DNA from: a bacterium
Lineage (GTDB): Bacteria > 4484-113 > JAFGCY01
Direction: 5' to 3'
DNA length: 64,000 bases
Assembly: GCA_020849855.1 (NCBI GenBank)
Contig: JADZFO010000051.1
Coordinates: 17,271 to 81,270 of the forward strand
Both the position numbers and the translations under genes were made by a program. The stretch's first letter is position 1. Every line of letters starts with the position of its first letter. Below are positions 36,856 through 45,144 of the stretch, one piece after another. Under the pieces are notes generated by a model. It was not told the DNA's origin, ran no database searches, and worked only from the letters and a program-made list of their open reading frames with translations.

Positions 36856-39483
36856 GTGAAGGGAATCAGGGGTGGTCTGCTGAAAGCTGCTGTGATGGGC
36901 CTCCTGCTGGCCGGAGCCTGCGGCAGGAACTCCGCTGAACTGCAAGATCAGAGCGGCGGACAGGAAGCTCCGGGCATGGCCGAACTGAGCCGGCTGCTGG
37001 ATGCTGAGCTGCAGCGCCTCGGCATCGACCCCAGCCGTGCTGTGGCTAAAGCGCCCTCCGGCGACAACAACAGGGTGCTGGACCTCTCCCTGAGTAATAT
37101 CGATCCTGACGGTCCGGGTCTTGGCACAGCCCCACCCACAGCAATCCGCCTGAGCTGGACCGAGCAGTTCGTCGGCGACCTGAACCAGGACGGTGTAGTC
37201 GGCGTGCAGGACCTCGCCGCCATTGGACAGAACTACCAGCGTCGTGTGAGTTATGAGGACCCGCAGCTCCACGATGGCATTGCGCACTGGCCCAGCGGTG
37301 ACGCTGCCGGCCTGGGCGCACCCAACTGGCGCCTGGCCCGCGTTGACGGCATCAGCGACGGCGTGATCAGCGTGAATGACCTCACCTCCATCGGCCTGCA
37401 CTTTGGCGAGCGCATGGACGGCTACCTGATCCGCCGTGGCATCAACCGCGGCAGCGGCAGCATCGATTGGGACAGCCAGCCGCTGGACCTTGGCAGCGGG
37501 AGCATGCTCTCTGTTGAGCGTTCGGCCTTCAGCGCCGCCCTCGGCCTGCCCTTCCGCTATGAGCTGGAGATCCCGCTGGAGGAAGCGCAGTTCAACCAGT
37601 ACTTCAGCGTGCAGGGCTGCGACAGCCTTAGCCAGACCTTCGGACCTGAAAGCACATTAATCTCATATTCGCCGAACCCCGGTGTGGATACAGAAGCACC
37701 GGTATGGACGGACAGCGTTGGCGCCGTCAAAGTCCAGCCCGGCGACCACAGCCTGACGGTCTTCTTCGGCATGGCCACCGACCAGCAAAGCCCGCCGGTC
37801 AGGTACAGGGTCTACTACGCACAGGGGGACGCCCTGCAGCCCGATGCCCCCTTTGACTTTGAAAGCGCACAGATGCAGACCGTAAGCGCGGGGCCACTGG
37901 TGATAACGGGCCTCGAAAACACGCAGTACTGGAGGGCCGTCGTGCGCGCGATCGACAGCGCCGACCCGCCCAATGAGGAACAGAACACGATTGTCCGCGG
38001 GGCGAAGATCGGCGCCAGCGATATCTATCCGCCACAGTGGCAGGGGCAACCCGGCCTGCTGGATGTCTACTACGGCACGGGAACAGCCCTGCTGGTCTGC
38101 AACAGCGCCGTGGACAGCCAGCAGGACCAGTTCGGGCTTTGGGAGTCCGGCCCGGTGGTTTACCGGGTCTATCACGGCGAGGGCGAGCTGCCGGACATTG
38201 AGAATGCCCAGATAATGGAGTTCACGGACCGCCAGCTCGAAGGCTGCATTCTGCCGATAAGCGGCCTTGATACCAGCAAGAGCCACTGGTTCTGTGTGCG
38301 GGCAAGGGACAGTGCTGACCAGGCCAATGAAGAGGCAAACTCGGTCTTCAGAGTTGCCAAAGGAGTAAGCAGCCGCAGCTTCCCGGCGCCACTGGGCGGA
38401 CCCGCGGTTCCCGCAGGTGCGCTCTCCAGCGGGCCCGAGATGTTTGCTTATTCGCCCGGGCTCAGCGAACAGCGCCTGGTAACCCAGAGCGAGCATGAGG
38501 GTGAGCACTGGGCCAGCGTCTGGAGTCTCGGTACTTCCGGCTACCAGCCGGCTGGCGACTTTTTGCTGGCGGCCGCGGGCGAGGCCCCTGCATTCTCGCT
38601 GCAGGGAGCGGCTCTGGATACGAACCTGCAACTGCGGGCGCTGTACATCAGCGAGATGCAGTTCGGCGAACACTTCACCGTCAGCGAGTTTCGCCAGAGC
38701 CTGGGCCACAGCACCAGCCACAGCAAAGCCGGTGACTTTGAGGTCAACCTCTGCGGCTACAACATCAACTCTGAGCCTTTCTGCATCTATGACGCATTTG
38801 AAACCAGCGTGGCGACCGGCCAGACCAACTTCAAGTTCTACATGTCCGGCTTGCCGCTTTCGGCCTCCAACCTGATCTACGACACCAGCAGCGGATCAGG
38901 CCCGCAGACAGTCAACCTCTGGGACTGGGGCTACAGCCGCCTGGCTGACGGGCGGATCGGCCTGATGCTGCAGATCACGGACTACATCAGCGGAGCCGAG
39001 AGCTATCAGCTCCTGCTGTCAAGCAGCCTCAGCCACGCTGTTCAGCCTTTCAGCCTGCCCAGTGGCCGCCTGGTGGGGCTGCTTGGCAACGGCGCGCCCG
39101 ACCCGCTTGTCGTGCTTGAGCACGAAGAGGACGGCAACAGGATCCAGTCGCTGCAGGATCAGCAAAGCTCATTCAGCATTGGCGTGCTGCCAGGGATGAA
39201 CGTCAAGCGCAGCCAGATGCAGGCCTCCAGCCTCGGCGCATGGAAGGCGGCGCTGGAGCTGAGCAGTGCTTCCTACTATGGCAGCACTGACAGCCTCAAG
39301 CTGCAGGCCCTGATAATCCACGGCCCGGATGGTGAGCAGAAGCTGCCGCTCCTGCTGGAACCGGGGGCGACATCCTTCAAGCCTCTGGCCGTGCTGGACG
39401 AATCGCTTTACGTGCTGAGCTACTACGTGCCGCAGGCTGGCGGAGGCGGGATTGACCGGCATCTGGCTGTGTTCTTCAAGTAG
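36856..39483 (+). CDS. Dockerin-like/FnIII-like lipoprotein (third family member)
   Basis: 875 residues. Lipoprotein signal with lipobox LAGAC near residue 22. Two dockerin-like Ca-loops at 107-128 (GDLNQDGVVGVQDLAAIG) and 163-184 (VDGISDGVISVNDLTSIG) match those in the tandem lipoproteins at 20-27 kb, followed by FnIII-like units (VRYRVYYAQGD; NTQYWRAVVRAIDSADPPNEEQN, repeated as SHWFCVRARDSADQANEEAN). It lacks both the cohesin-like domain and the glycine-rich tract. The C-terminal ~480 residues are beta-rich without recognised motifs. It sits inside the yqeK-LCP-rsfS neighbourhood, probably as an insertion. Function unknown; likely surface-exposed. Confidence 0.82.
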   Translation: MKGIRGGLLKAAVMGLLLAGACGRNSAELQDQSGGQEAPGMAELSRLLDAELQRLGIDPSRAVAKAPSGDNNRVLDLSLSNIDPDGPGLGTAPPTAIRLSWTEQFVGDLNQDGVVGVQDLAAIGQNYQRRVSYEDPQLHDGIAHWPSGDAAGLGAPNWRLARVDGISDGVISVNDLTSIGLHFGERMDGYLIRRGINRGSGSIDWDSQPLDLGSGSMLSVERSAFSAALGLPFRYELEIPLEEAQFNQYFSVQGCDSLSQTFGPESTLISYSPNPGVDTEAPVWTDSVGAVKVQPGDHSLTVFFGMATDQQSPPVRYRVYYAQGDALQPDAPFDFESAQMQTVSAGPLVITGLENTQYWRAVVRAIDSADPPNEEQNTIVRGAKIGASDIYPPQWQGQPGLLDVYYGTGTALLVCNSAVDSQQDQFGLWESGPVVYRVYHGEGELPDIENAQIMEFTDRQLEGCILPISGLDTSKSHWFCVRARDSADQANEEANSVFRVAKGVSSRSFPAPLGGPAVPAGALSSGPEMFAYSPGLSEQRLVTQSEHEGEHWASVWSLGTSGYQPAGDFLLAAAGEAPAFSLQGAALDTNLQLRALYISEMQFGEHFTVSEFRQSLGHSTSHSKAGDFEVNLCGYNINSEPFCIYDAFETSVATGQTNFKFYMSGLPLSASNLIYDTSSGSGPQTVNLWDWGYSRLADGRIGLMLQITDYISGAESYQLLLSSSLSHAVQPFSLPSGRLVGLLGNGAPDPLVVLEHEEDGNRIQSLQDQQSSFSIGVLPGMNVKRSQMQASSLGAWKAALELSSASYYGSTDSLKLQALIIHGPDGEQKLPLLLEPGATSFKPLAVLDESLYVLSYYVPQAGGGGIDRHLAVFFK

Positions 39484-39788
39484 TTGGCGGAGGCTTTACG
39501 CGGCAGCTTGCAAAAGCTTGATACACGGGTGATAATCTGGTGTTGACGATGCTTAAGCCTATCCGGCCTTACAATAGCAATCTGAACACAAGGGCCGCAT
39601 GCTGAGCCAGGGCTCGCCGGCCAGTCCACGCTTTCAGTGCCTCCGCACGCTGCAAGCTCTCAGGCACTGTATCCAAAGATGCCACAGATGCTCTCCAGTT
39701 CTGTGCATTTGCGTGACAGCTGCCACTGCGGTGGTATCAGCAATTGATCGCCCCAGCCATCCGGCCGGGGCTGGAGACAAAGCCAAAC
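39484..39788 (+). promoter_or_regulatory. rsfS promoter and long leader
   Basis: 305 bases without a convincing gene. A sigma-70-type promoter TTGCAA (39508-39513), 17 nt, GATAAT (39531-39536) gives a leader of about 245 nt. A second TACAAT lies at 39570-39575. The hairpin CCAGCC/GGCTGG (39753-39775) sits just before the rsfS start region and could limit ribosome access. A 65-codon ORF from 39599 overlaps the rsfS start but has no family resemblance. Confidence 0.45.
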
Positions 39789-40256
39789 ATGATTAATGAA
39801 GAAAAAGTTGAGTCCTTAACCCCTGGGTCGGCGTCTGACCCGCGCGGCGGTGTGCTGGTTGATACGCGTCCCGAAAGCCGCAAACGCAGCCAGGGCCCGG
39901 CCGATGATGACGACCTGACCATTGACGACATACTCGAGGTCATTCGCACCGCGCTGGAAGACAAGAAGGGCCAGGAAGTGCGGATTATTGACGTCGCCGA
40001 GCACTGCGATTACATGGAATACCTAGTCGTAGCCAGCGGTCTGAGCGATACCCACAACCGCGCGCTGGCCGACAATGTAATGTCTGAGCTGGCCCGCTAT
40101 GGTATAATCCGCGACGATCTCCAGGGTTACCGCCGTGGCGACTGGATCCTCATTGACTACGATGTTCTCGTGGTCCATCTCTTCCTTCCGGCGCTTAGAG
40201 AGTTCTATCGTCTGGAGGAGCTTTGGGCCAGCGGTGAGGAGATCAAAGCGGCTTAA
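39789..40256 (+). CDS. rsfS: Ribosome silencing factor RsfS
   Basis: 155 residues from ATG 39789; a TTG 15 codons earlier is also possible, and no strong ribosome site decides it. RsfS binds uL14 and blocks 30S/50S joining in slow growth. Family motifs: IIDVAEHCDYMEYLVVASGLSDTHNRALADNV and RRGDWILIDYDVLVVHLFLPALREFYRLEELW. A ~40-residue acidic N-terminal extension precedes the conserved domain. It belongs to the yqeK-LCP-rsfS cluster, here split by a lipoprotein gene and given its own promoter. Confidence 0.92.
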   Translation: MINEEKVESLTPGSASDPRGGVLVDTRPESRKRSQGPADDDDLTIDDILEVIRTALEDKKGQEVRIIDVAEHCDYMEYLVVASGLSDTHNRALADNVMSELARYGIIRDDLQGYRRGDWILIDYDVLVVHLFLPALREFYRLEELWASGEEIKAA

Positions 40257-40298
40257 GGCCTTCAAAATCGGGCGCGTGCGCCCGTGCCGCCCATTCGT

Positions 40299-40370
40299 GG
40301 GGCTGTGGCGCAGTGGTAGCGCATCTGTCTGGCAGACAGAGGGTCAGGGGTTCGAGTCCCCTCAGCTCCA
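40299..40370 (+). tRNA. tRNA-Ala (anticodon GGC)
   Basis: 72 nt fold into a full cloverleaf: acceptor GGGGCTG/CAGCTCC, D-stem GCGC/GCGC, anticodon stem TCTGT/ACAGA with loop CTGGCAG (anticodon GGC, reading GCC), T-arm AGGGG-TTCGAGT-CCCCT and discriminator A73. The acceptor holds the G3:U70 pair that identifies alanine tRNAs. CCA is not encoded; a T-run follows directly. Lies 42 nt after rsfS. Confidence 0.95.
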
Positions 40371-40472
40371 CTTTTTTGCTATTTGGGAACCTGTACAATC
40401 GAGATTAAGTCTGCTTAAATGGCCGGGTCACTCCGGTCTAGGCAGGAGTTAACTATTCTGCGAGGGTGGGAA

Positions 40473-41894
40473 ATGCCTTCTCGTCTTGGTAAGGCCCTTG
40501 GCGTGGCGCTCGCCGCCAGTGCCCTGGCGCTGCCCCTTAACTTCGCTCAGGCTTTTGAACGCTCGGCAATTGCCCTGCGCTTCAAGCCCGTCGAAGAGTC
40601 CTACGAGCGTTATATGTTCCAGCTCGTCATGAGCGGCGCGCATATCTCGCCCGGCATCAAGGATGAAATGGCCTGGGGTGAGTTCGGCATCGGCACCGTC
40701 TACAAGGACGAGGTTGTGGATGCCGGCAACCAGTACACCCGGCACAGCATGACCTTCTATACCTACAACGTCAAGCAGCTCCAGACCGGGCTTGGCCAGG
40801 ACCGCAACGACCCGCGCTTCGGCGGCAATCCCTTCCCGGATGTGCCCGGCGACGGCGGCAACGACGGCGGCGGCGGTGAAGGCGGCGGCGGCGAGGACGG
40901 CGGCGAAGGCGGCGGCGGCGGCAACGAAGGCGGCGGCGGCGGTAACGGCGGCGGCGGCGGTAACGGCCCCAAGCCGACCAGCTCCGGTGGCCGCATGGGT
41001 GCGGGCGGCGGCTTCATTGGCAGCCTGGGCCTGCCCCCCGGCGCGGGTTCCGGTAACGGCCCCAGCCCCCTGCAGGCGCCCGGTGGCGGCGGTGACGGCG
41101 GCAGTGGCGACCCCGGCGACCGTGACGGCGGCGATGAGCGCGCCGGCGGCCGCACGGCCACCACGGTCAACCTGGACACCATCCGCGTGACTAACCTTGA
41201 TTACATCGTCGACCCCAGCGGCAACATCCTTGACGTTGGCGGCCTCGACCTCCTGCGCAAGGTCAGCCAGAACCAGCTGATCAACAGCGAGGACAAGAAG
41301 AACTTCGTCGACATCAACATCAGCCATGTATTCGAGTGGTCGCACATGCTGCGCCTGCCGGACTACCCGGTCTACAAAGAAGACATCTGGTTCTCCGAGA
41401 TGCCGATCCACGTCCCCGGCCTGCCCTATGACAAGCCGGTGCTGACGAAGTTCATGTACAAGCTGATCGACTTCCGCACCGTTGGCGACCGCAAGGTGGC
41501 CGTAGTCGACATGACCGGTGTGACCGAGTGGAACCACGAGTGGGACACCACCGCGGCCGGGACTCTGACCGAGTTCAAGAGCTGGGGCAATATGGGCTTC
41601 TCCGCCCGCTACTGGTTCGACTACGAGACCAACACGATCTTTGCGATCACCCGCCCGCCCTTTACGGACTGGCAGTACCAGCGCAACTACCCCCCGGGAA
41701 TCAACTTCTTCATCCCCTACGATCCGATCACCGGATTCAACATGACCTTCCCGGGTCTGGCGATCACCATGGAGTTCTTCTACAACACGCGGGAGACCGA
41801 CATCTCCGGCAAGCCGCGCCTGGTTGAAGTGGAGCCCAAGGAGCAGCGCCGCTACATCGTGCTCAACATGCTCTGCCAGCTCGAAGCTGAGTAA
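40473..41894 (+). CDS. Exported protein of unknown function with glycine-rich linker
   Basis: 473 residues from ATG 40473 (GAGGGTGGGAA upstream), starting with a signal peptide ending near FAQA-FERS. The N-terminal part (to ~125) and C-terminal part (~230-473) are ordinary folded sequence rich in Trp, Tyr and Phe (DYPVYKEDIWFSEMPIHVPG). Between them is a ~105-residue linker of GGGGE/GGGGN/GDGG units. I recognise no family. A TACAAT at 40395 may be its -10, and a strong terminator follows, so it is a single-gene transcript, probably well expressed. Cellular place: periplasm, outer membrane or surface. Confidence 0.8.
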   Translation: MPSRLGKALGVALAASALALPLNFAQAFERSAIALRFKPVEESYERYMFQLVMSGAHISPGIKDEMAWGEFGIGTVYKDEVVDAGNQYTRHSMTFYTYNVKQLQTGLGQDRNDPRFGGNPFPDVPGDGGNDGGGGEGGGGEDGGEGGGGGNEGGGGGNGGGGGNGPKPTSSGGRMGAGGGFIGSLGLPPGAGSGNGPSPLQAPGGGGDGGSGDPGDRDGGDERAGGRTATTVNLDTIRVTNLDYIVDPSGNILDVGGLDLLRKVSQNQLINSEDKKNFVDINISHVFEWSHMLRLPDYPVYKEDIWFSEMPIHVPGLPYDKPVLTKFMYKLIDFRTVGDRKVAVVDMTGVTEWNHEWDTTAAGTLTEFKSWGNMGFSARYWFDYETNTIFAITRPPFTDWQYQRNYPPGINFFIPYDPITGFNMTFPGLAITMEFFYNTRETDISGKPRLVEVEPKEQRRYIVLNMLCQLEAE

Positions 41895-41916
41895 GAACAC
41901 TTTCAGGAATTTTCAA

Positions 41917-41950
41917 GGCTCCGGGCCAAGGCCCGGAGCCTTTTTCTTTT
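41917..41950 (+). terminator. Strong rho-independent terminator
   Basis: Stem GGCTCCGGGC/GCCCGGAGCC with loop CAAG, followed by TTTTTCTTTTT. Sits 22 nt after the stop of the glycine-rich exported protein. Confidence 0.92.
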
Positions 41951-42002
41951 TCGCGGGTCTGTAGCAGCGACCGGGGGTTAGTTAGGCACGGAGGTGTCTG
42001 GG

Positions 42003-42506
42003 ATGGACGACAACCGCCGCGGCAATCTGGCCGCGATCATCACTCTGCTTCTTTTCCTGCTCGGCTCGGCAGCCTTCTTCGGCCCTGGCCTTTACCGCTC
42101 ATGGCTCTTCCAGCGCAGCTGTGACGCCATGCTGACGGATGCACTGGCCGGCCGCCTGCAGCAGGTCTCGGGCTATGTACAGCCCCAGCAGAAGCTGCTG
42201 GTGGACACGCTGTTCCAGACTGCGGTCCCGCAGAACTACACGGACTATCTGCACTCGCTCAAGCTCTCCAGCTTTGAGAAGGACAAGACTGAGCCGGGCG
42301 TGATCTGGGCCATGGTCACGGCCAAACTCAGCTCCAGCGAGGGTGGCTCTGAAACCGCAGGAATGGCGCAGGGCAAACTGCGCTGGGTCTGGAACGGACG
42401 CAAGTGGGAGTGGGACTTCGAGGGCTCCTACGGCTCCGAGTTCCCCGTTTCGGGGCAGGCCAACTGGGTGCGGCTGGGGGATTTTATTACAATTGAAGAC
42501 CACTAG
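42003..42506 (+). CDS. Small single-pass membrane protein of unknown function
   Basis: 167 residues from ATG 42003, chosen because GGAGG ends about 8 nt upstream; a GTG at 41994 overlaps that site. An N-terminal membrane segment (about 9-31, LAAIITLLLFLLGSAAFFGPG) anchors a soluble domain with no recognised motif. Its C-terminal YGSEFPVSGQANWVRLGDF lies 2 nt before ribD. First gene of the ribD-regulator-PRTase-tpiA operon. Confidence 0.7.
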   Translation: MDDNRRGNLAAIITLLLFLLGSAAFFGPGLYRSWLFQRSCDAMLTDALAGRLQQVSGYVQPQQKLLVDTLFQTAVPQNYTDYLHSLKLSSFEKDKTEPGVIWAMVTAKLSSSEGGSETAGMAQGKLRWVWNGRKWEWDFEGSYGSEFPVSGQANWVRLGDFITIEDH

Positions 42507-42508
42507 TC

Positions 42509-43711
42509 ATGAAAATCCGACCCAACACCTGGCCGCCCGGCAGCGACGAGTATTTTGTCCATGAGGCCCTGCTGCTGGCAGAGGCCGCCATGGGCAGCAC
42601 CTCGCCCAACCCGCCGGTCGGCAGCGTCATCGTCCGCGAGGGCCAGATCATCGGCCGCGGCGCCCACCGGCGCCTTGGCGACCTGCACGCCGAGTCTGCT
42701 GCATTGCTGGATGCCGGCGACTGCCGGGGTGCCAGCTGCTTTGTCAGCCTGGAACCCTGCAGCCATATCGGCCGCCAGCCTTCCTGCTGCCATTTGCTGC
42801 ACGAGGCCGGCATTCAGCGCGTCGTCTGGGGCTGCGGCGATGCGGACCCGCGCTCAGCCGGGCGCGCCGAGAATGTGCTGGCCGGCCTTGGCATAAAGAC
42901 CCGTGCCGGTGTGCTGGAAGAGGACTGCCGAGCCTTCCTCAGGCATTACCTATGCGCTGAGGAGCAGCAGCAGTGCTTCAGCCACCTCAAGCTGGCCCTC
43001 AGCCTGGACGCCAAGCTGGCCTGCGCCAATGGGGCCAGCCAGTGGCTCTCCGGGCCGCAGAGCCTGGGCCTGGCGCACTACCTGCGCTGGAAATACGACG
43101 GTGTGCTGGTCGGCTGGCGTACGGTGCTGGCCGACAACCCGCGACTGACTGTGCGTCCGCCGGTGCTGGAGCCCTACTACCCCGGCGCAGAAGCGCGCAG
43201 CTTCCGCCAGCCGGTGCGGGTAGTGCTGGATCCGCGTTTCGAGCTGCTGCCACGCCTGATGCAGCCCGGCAGCGACCTGGCTATAACCCAGCTTGAGGGC
43301 CAGCGCCAGGACCTGCCGGGTCTGGTCATTGCCGGCGCTGAGAGCCGCATGCCGGCTGCGCAGGAGCAGCCAGGAACGGTACTGCTGGGCCTGCCTGAGC
43401 ATCCCGGCGGCGGCCTCGACCTGGGGCAGCTGCGCAGCGGGCTTTACCGACTCGGCCTGCGCAGCCTGCTGGTTGAGGGCGGCGCCGGCCTGGCCCAGAG
43501 CTTCCTGCGCCAGCAGGAAGTGAGTCACATGACACTTGTCTACACGCCGCTTCTGATAGGGTCTGACGGGCTGGGCTTCAGCCCGGAACAGGGCTGCCTT
43601 ACAATCAGTGAGTGTCCGTCCCTGTTTGCTTTGGAGATCGAAGTATTGGGACGCGACTGCGCCATCAGCGGCCGGCCGGTATGGCCGGCGCCAGCGATGC
43701 AGCAGGTATAA
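42509..43711 (+). CDS. ribD: Bifunctional riboflavin biosynthesis deaminase/reductase RibD
   Basis: 400 residues: an N-terminal zinc cytidine-deaminase-like domain and a C-terminal DHFR-like reductase domain. It performs steps two and three of riboflavin synthesis. The zinc site is HAE (H60-A-E62) with C84 and C93 in PCSHIGRQPSCC; the family normally has GRTPPC, so two neighbouring positions differ (Q90, S92) without loss of ligands. The reductase part has VGWRTVLADNPRLTVR and LLVEGGAGLAQSFL. No other rib genes are nearby. Confidence 0.93.
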   Translation: MKIRPNTWPPGSDEYFVHEALLLAEAAMGSTSPNPPVGSVIVREGQIIGRGAHRRLGDLHAESAALLDAGDCRGASCFVSLEPCSHIGRQPSCCHLLHEAGIQRVVWGCGDADPRSAGRAENVLAGLGIKTRAGVLEEDCRAFLRHYLCAEEQQQCFSHLKLALSLDAKLACANGASQWLSGPQSLGLAHYLRWKYDGVLVGWRTVLADNPRLTVRPPVLEPYYPGAEARSFRQPVRVVLDPRFELLPRLMQPGSDLAITQLEGQRQDLPGLVIAGAESRMPAAQEQPGTVLLGLPEHPGGGLDLGQLRSGLYRLGLRSLLVEGGAGLAQSFLRQQEVSHMTLVYTPLLIGSDGLGFSPEQGCLTISECPSLFALEIEVLGRDCAISGRPVWPAPAMQQV

Positions 43712-43741
43712 CAATCGTCGAATCAGGAGCGGGAGGAGTCA

Positions 43742-44605
43742 GTGACCAGTCCAAAGCCTGATCCGGGCGCAGCCCGTAAAGCGCGAGACAACAGCCTTGG
43801 CCAGTACCTGCGCCTGCTGCGGGTCAAGAGCAAACTGACAATGGTGCAGGCGGCAGAGCTGTCCGGGGTGACCCAGGGCTATATCAGCCAAATCGAGAAC
43901 GGGCTGTACCAGCCCTCGGGCAAAGTCCTGGCCAAGCTGGCCCGGGCCTACAAGGTCCAGGAAGTGCAGCTGCTGCGCCGCGCCGGTATTGTGGACCAGG
44001 GCATCCTTGACCGCCTGGGCCTTGGCGACCCGGCCGAGACGGGCGGCACAGAGATAGAGCTGCACAGCGAAGACAGTCCGGAGCATCTGGGCCAGCTCCT
44101 GCGCCGCAACCTGGCACTGCTGGAGCTGATAGCAGAGCAGCAGCGCAGCCGCGACCGCGCCAGCGGCCTGCCGCGCTCGGAAGTTAATGAGGCGCCGCAG
44201 GATGCCGGCGAGCTCAGCGAGTACTCCCTGCCGCTTTATGACAACGAATGGCGCCCGGTGCTCAACGCCGCCGGCGAGCCCGCTGGCCTGCGCATACCGG
44301 CCAGCCAGTGCAACTATGACCCCGAGGCCTTCATCCTCTGTGTTGACGATGCGGCGATGGAGCCGCAGATCTGCCGCGGGGACTGGGTGATCATCTCGCC
44401 CGCGACCGACCCGGAGCCCGGGCAGATTGCGGCTGTGAATGACAGCAACCGCATACACCTGCGCCACTATATGCCGGTGGGCGAGTCAGTCGCCCTGGTG
44501 CCGGTCAACCCGCTCTATGCCAGTGGCAGCCTGCTGGAGGGCGATGGATCTGACAGCGTTGATGTCCTGGGCCGCGTGCTGCGTCTGGTGAACCGGGACC
44601 TGTGA
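43742..44605 (+). CDS. XRE-type regulator with inactive S24/LexA-like C-terminal domain
   Basis: 287 residues. The N-terminal helix-turn-helix (about 20-75) reads KSKLTMVQAAELSGVTQGYISQIENGLYQP in two overlapping parts. The C-terminal domain (about 180-285) follows the S24 peptidase pattern, but the Ser of the GDSMEP motif is Ala205 (DAAMEP) and the usual Lys appears as Arg in IHLRHY, so self-cleavage should not occur. Likely a transcription factor that uses the fold for dimerisation or ligand binding. Good GGGAGGAG site; GTG start. Inside the ribD-tpiA operon; targets unknown. Confidence 0.82.
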   Translation: MTSPKPDPGAARKARDNSLGQYLRLLRVKSKLTMVQAAELSGVTQGYISQIENGLYQPSGKVLAKLARAYKVQEVQLLRRAGIVDQGILDRLGLGDPAETGGTEIELHSEDSPEHLGQLLRRNLALLELIAEQQRSRDRASGLPRSEVNEAPQDAGELSEYSLPLYDNEWRPVLNAAGEPAGLRIPASQCNYDPEAFILCVDDAAMEPQICRGDWVIISPATDPEPGQIAAVNDSNRIHLRHYMPVGESVALVPVNPLYASGSLLEGDGSDSVDVLGRVLRLVNRDL

Positions 44606-45144
44606 TGCACAGAGCAGAGCCGGAGTCTCCCGCGCAGCAGTTGCACCCTGAGCAGAGCCAGAGCAATGCGCCTAATGCGCCACTGGAGATCCACATCAGC
44701 GGACCGCGTTACCTGGAGCTGCTGGACGAACTGGCGCGTGCCGCAGCGGATCTGCCGCTGAAGCCCGATGCCGTCATCGGGATCAAACGCAGCGGTCTCT
44801 TTCCAGCGGTCTATCTGAGCCAGGTCATGCACCTGCCGATGTTCAGCGACTATGAGGCCCAGCGCTTCCCCTGGCCCAGGCTAAGCCGCCCGCTGATCGT
44901 CGACACTGTAGCCTGGAGCGGCGCTTCGATCCGCCGGGCCCTGCGCCAGCTCAGCGCCGCCGGCGTGCCGCAGGCGCAGGTGCTGGTGATGTACACGCGC
45001 TGTGAGCCCGCGCCAGGCCTGGAGGAATGTGCCCCGATGGTTGATCGGATAAGATACCTTTACCAGGCGCACTGCATTCCGCATTTCTGGTACATGCGAA
45101 AGCGCAGGCGCCACGGGCAGGAGAAGCAGGAGGGCACACCATGA
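44605..45144 (+). CDS. Phosphoribosyltransferase-like protein
   Basis: 179 residues from ATG 44605, which overlaps the regulator stop (TGATG). The core has AVIGIKRSGLFPAVYLSQ and RPLIVDTVAWSGASIRRAL, the latter matching the PRPP-binding loop of type I phosphoribosyltransferases in position, though the usual paired acidic residues are reduced to one Asp. The C-terminus YQAHCIPHFWYMRKRRR is basic. The substrate cannot be assigned. Co-transcribed with tpiA, whose ATG overlaps this stop. Confidence 0.7.
   Translation: MHRAEPESPAQQLHPEQSQSNAPNAPLEIHISGPRYLELLDELARAAADLPLKPDAVIGIKRSGLFPAVYLSQVMHLPMFSDYEAQRFPWPRLSRPLIVDTVAWSGASIRRALRQLSAAGVPQAQVLVMYTRCEPAPGLEECAPMVDRIRYLYQAHCIPHFWYMRKRRRHGQEKQEGTP

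Noticed and set aside
39599-39796. 65-codon frame in the rsfS leader
   Set aside because: Overlaps the rsfS start in another frame, Cys/His-rich without motif; may be a chance ORF in the leader.
40449-41900. 483-codon antisense frame over the glycine-rich exported protein
   Set aside because: Low-complexity Ala/Val sequence created by the GGC/GGT repeats; the sense frame has signal peptide, ribosome site and terminator.
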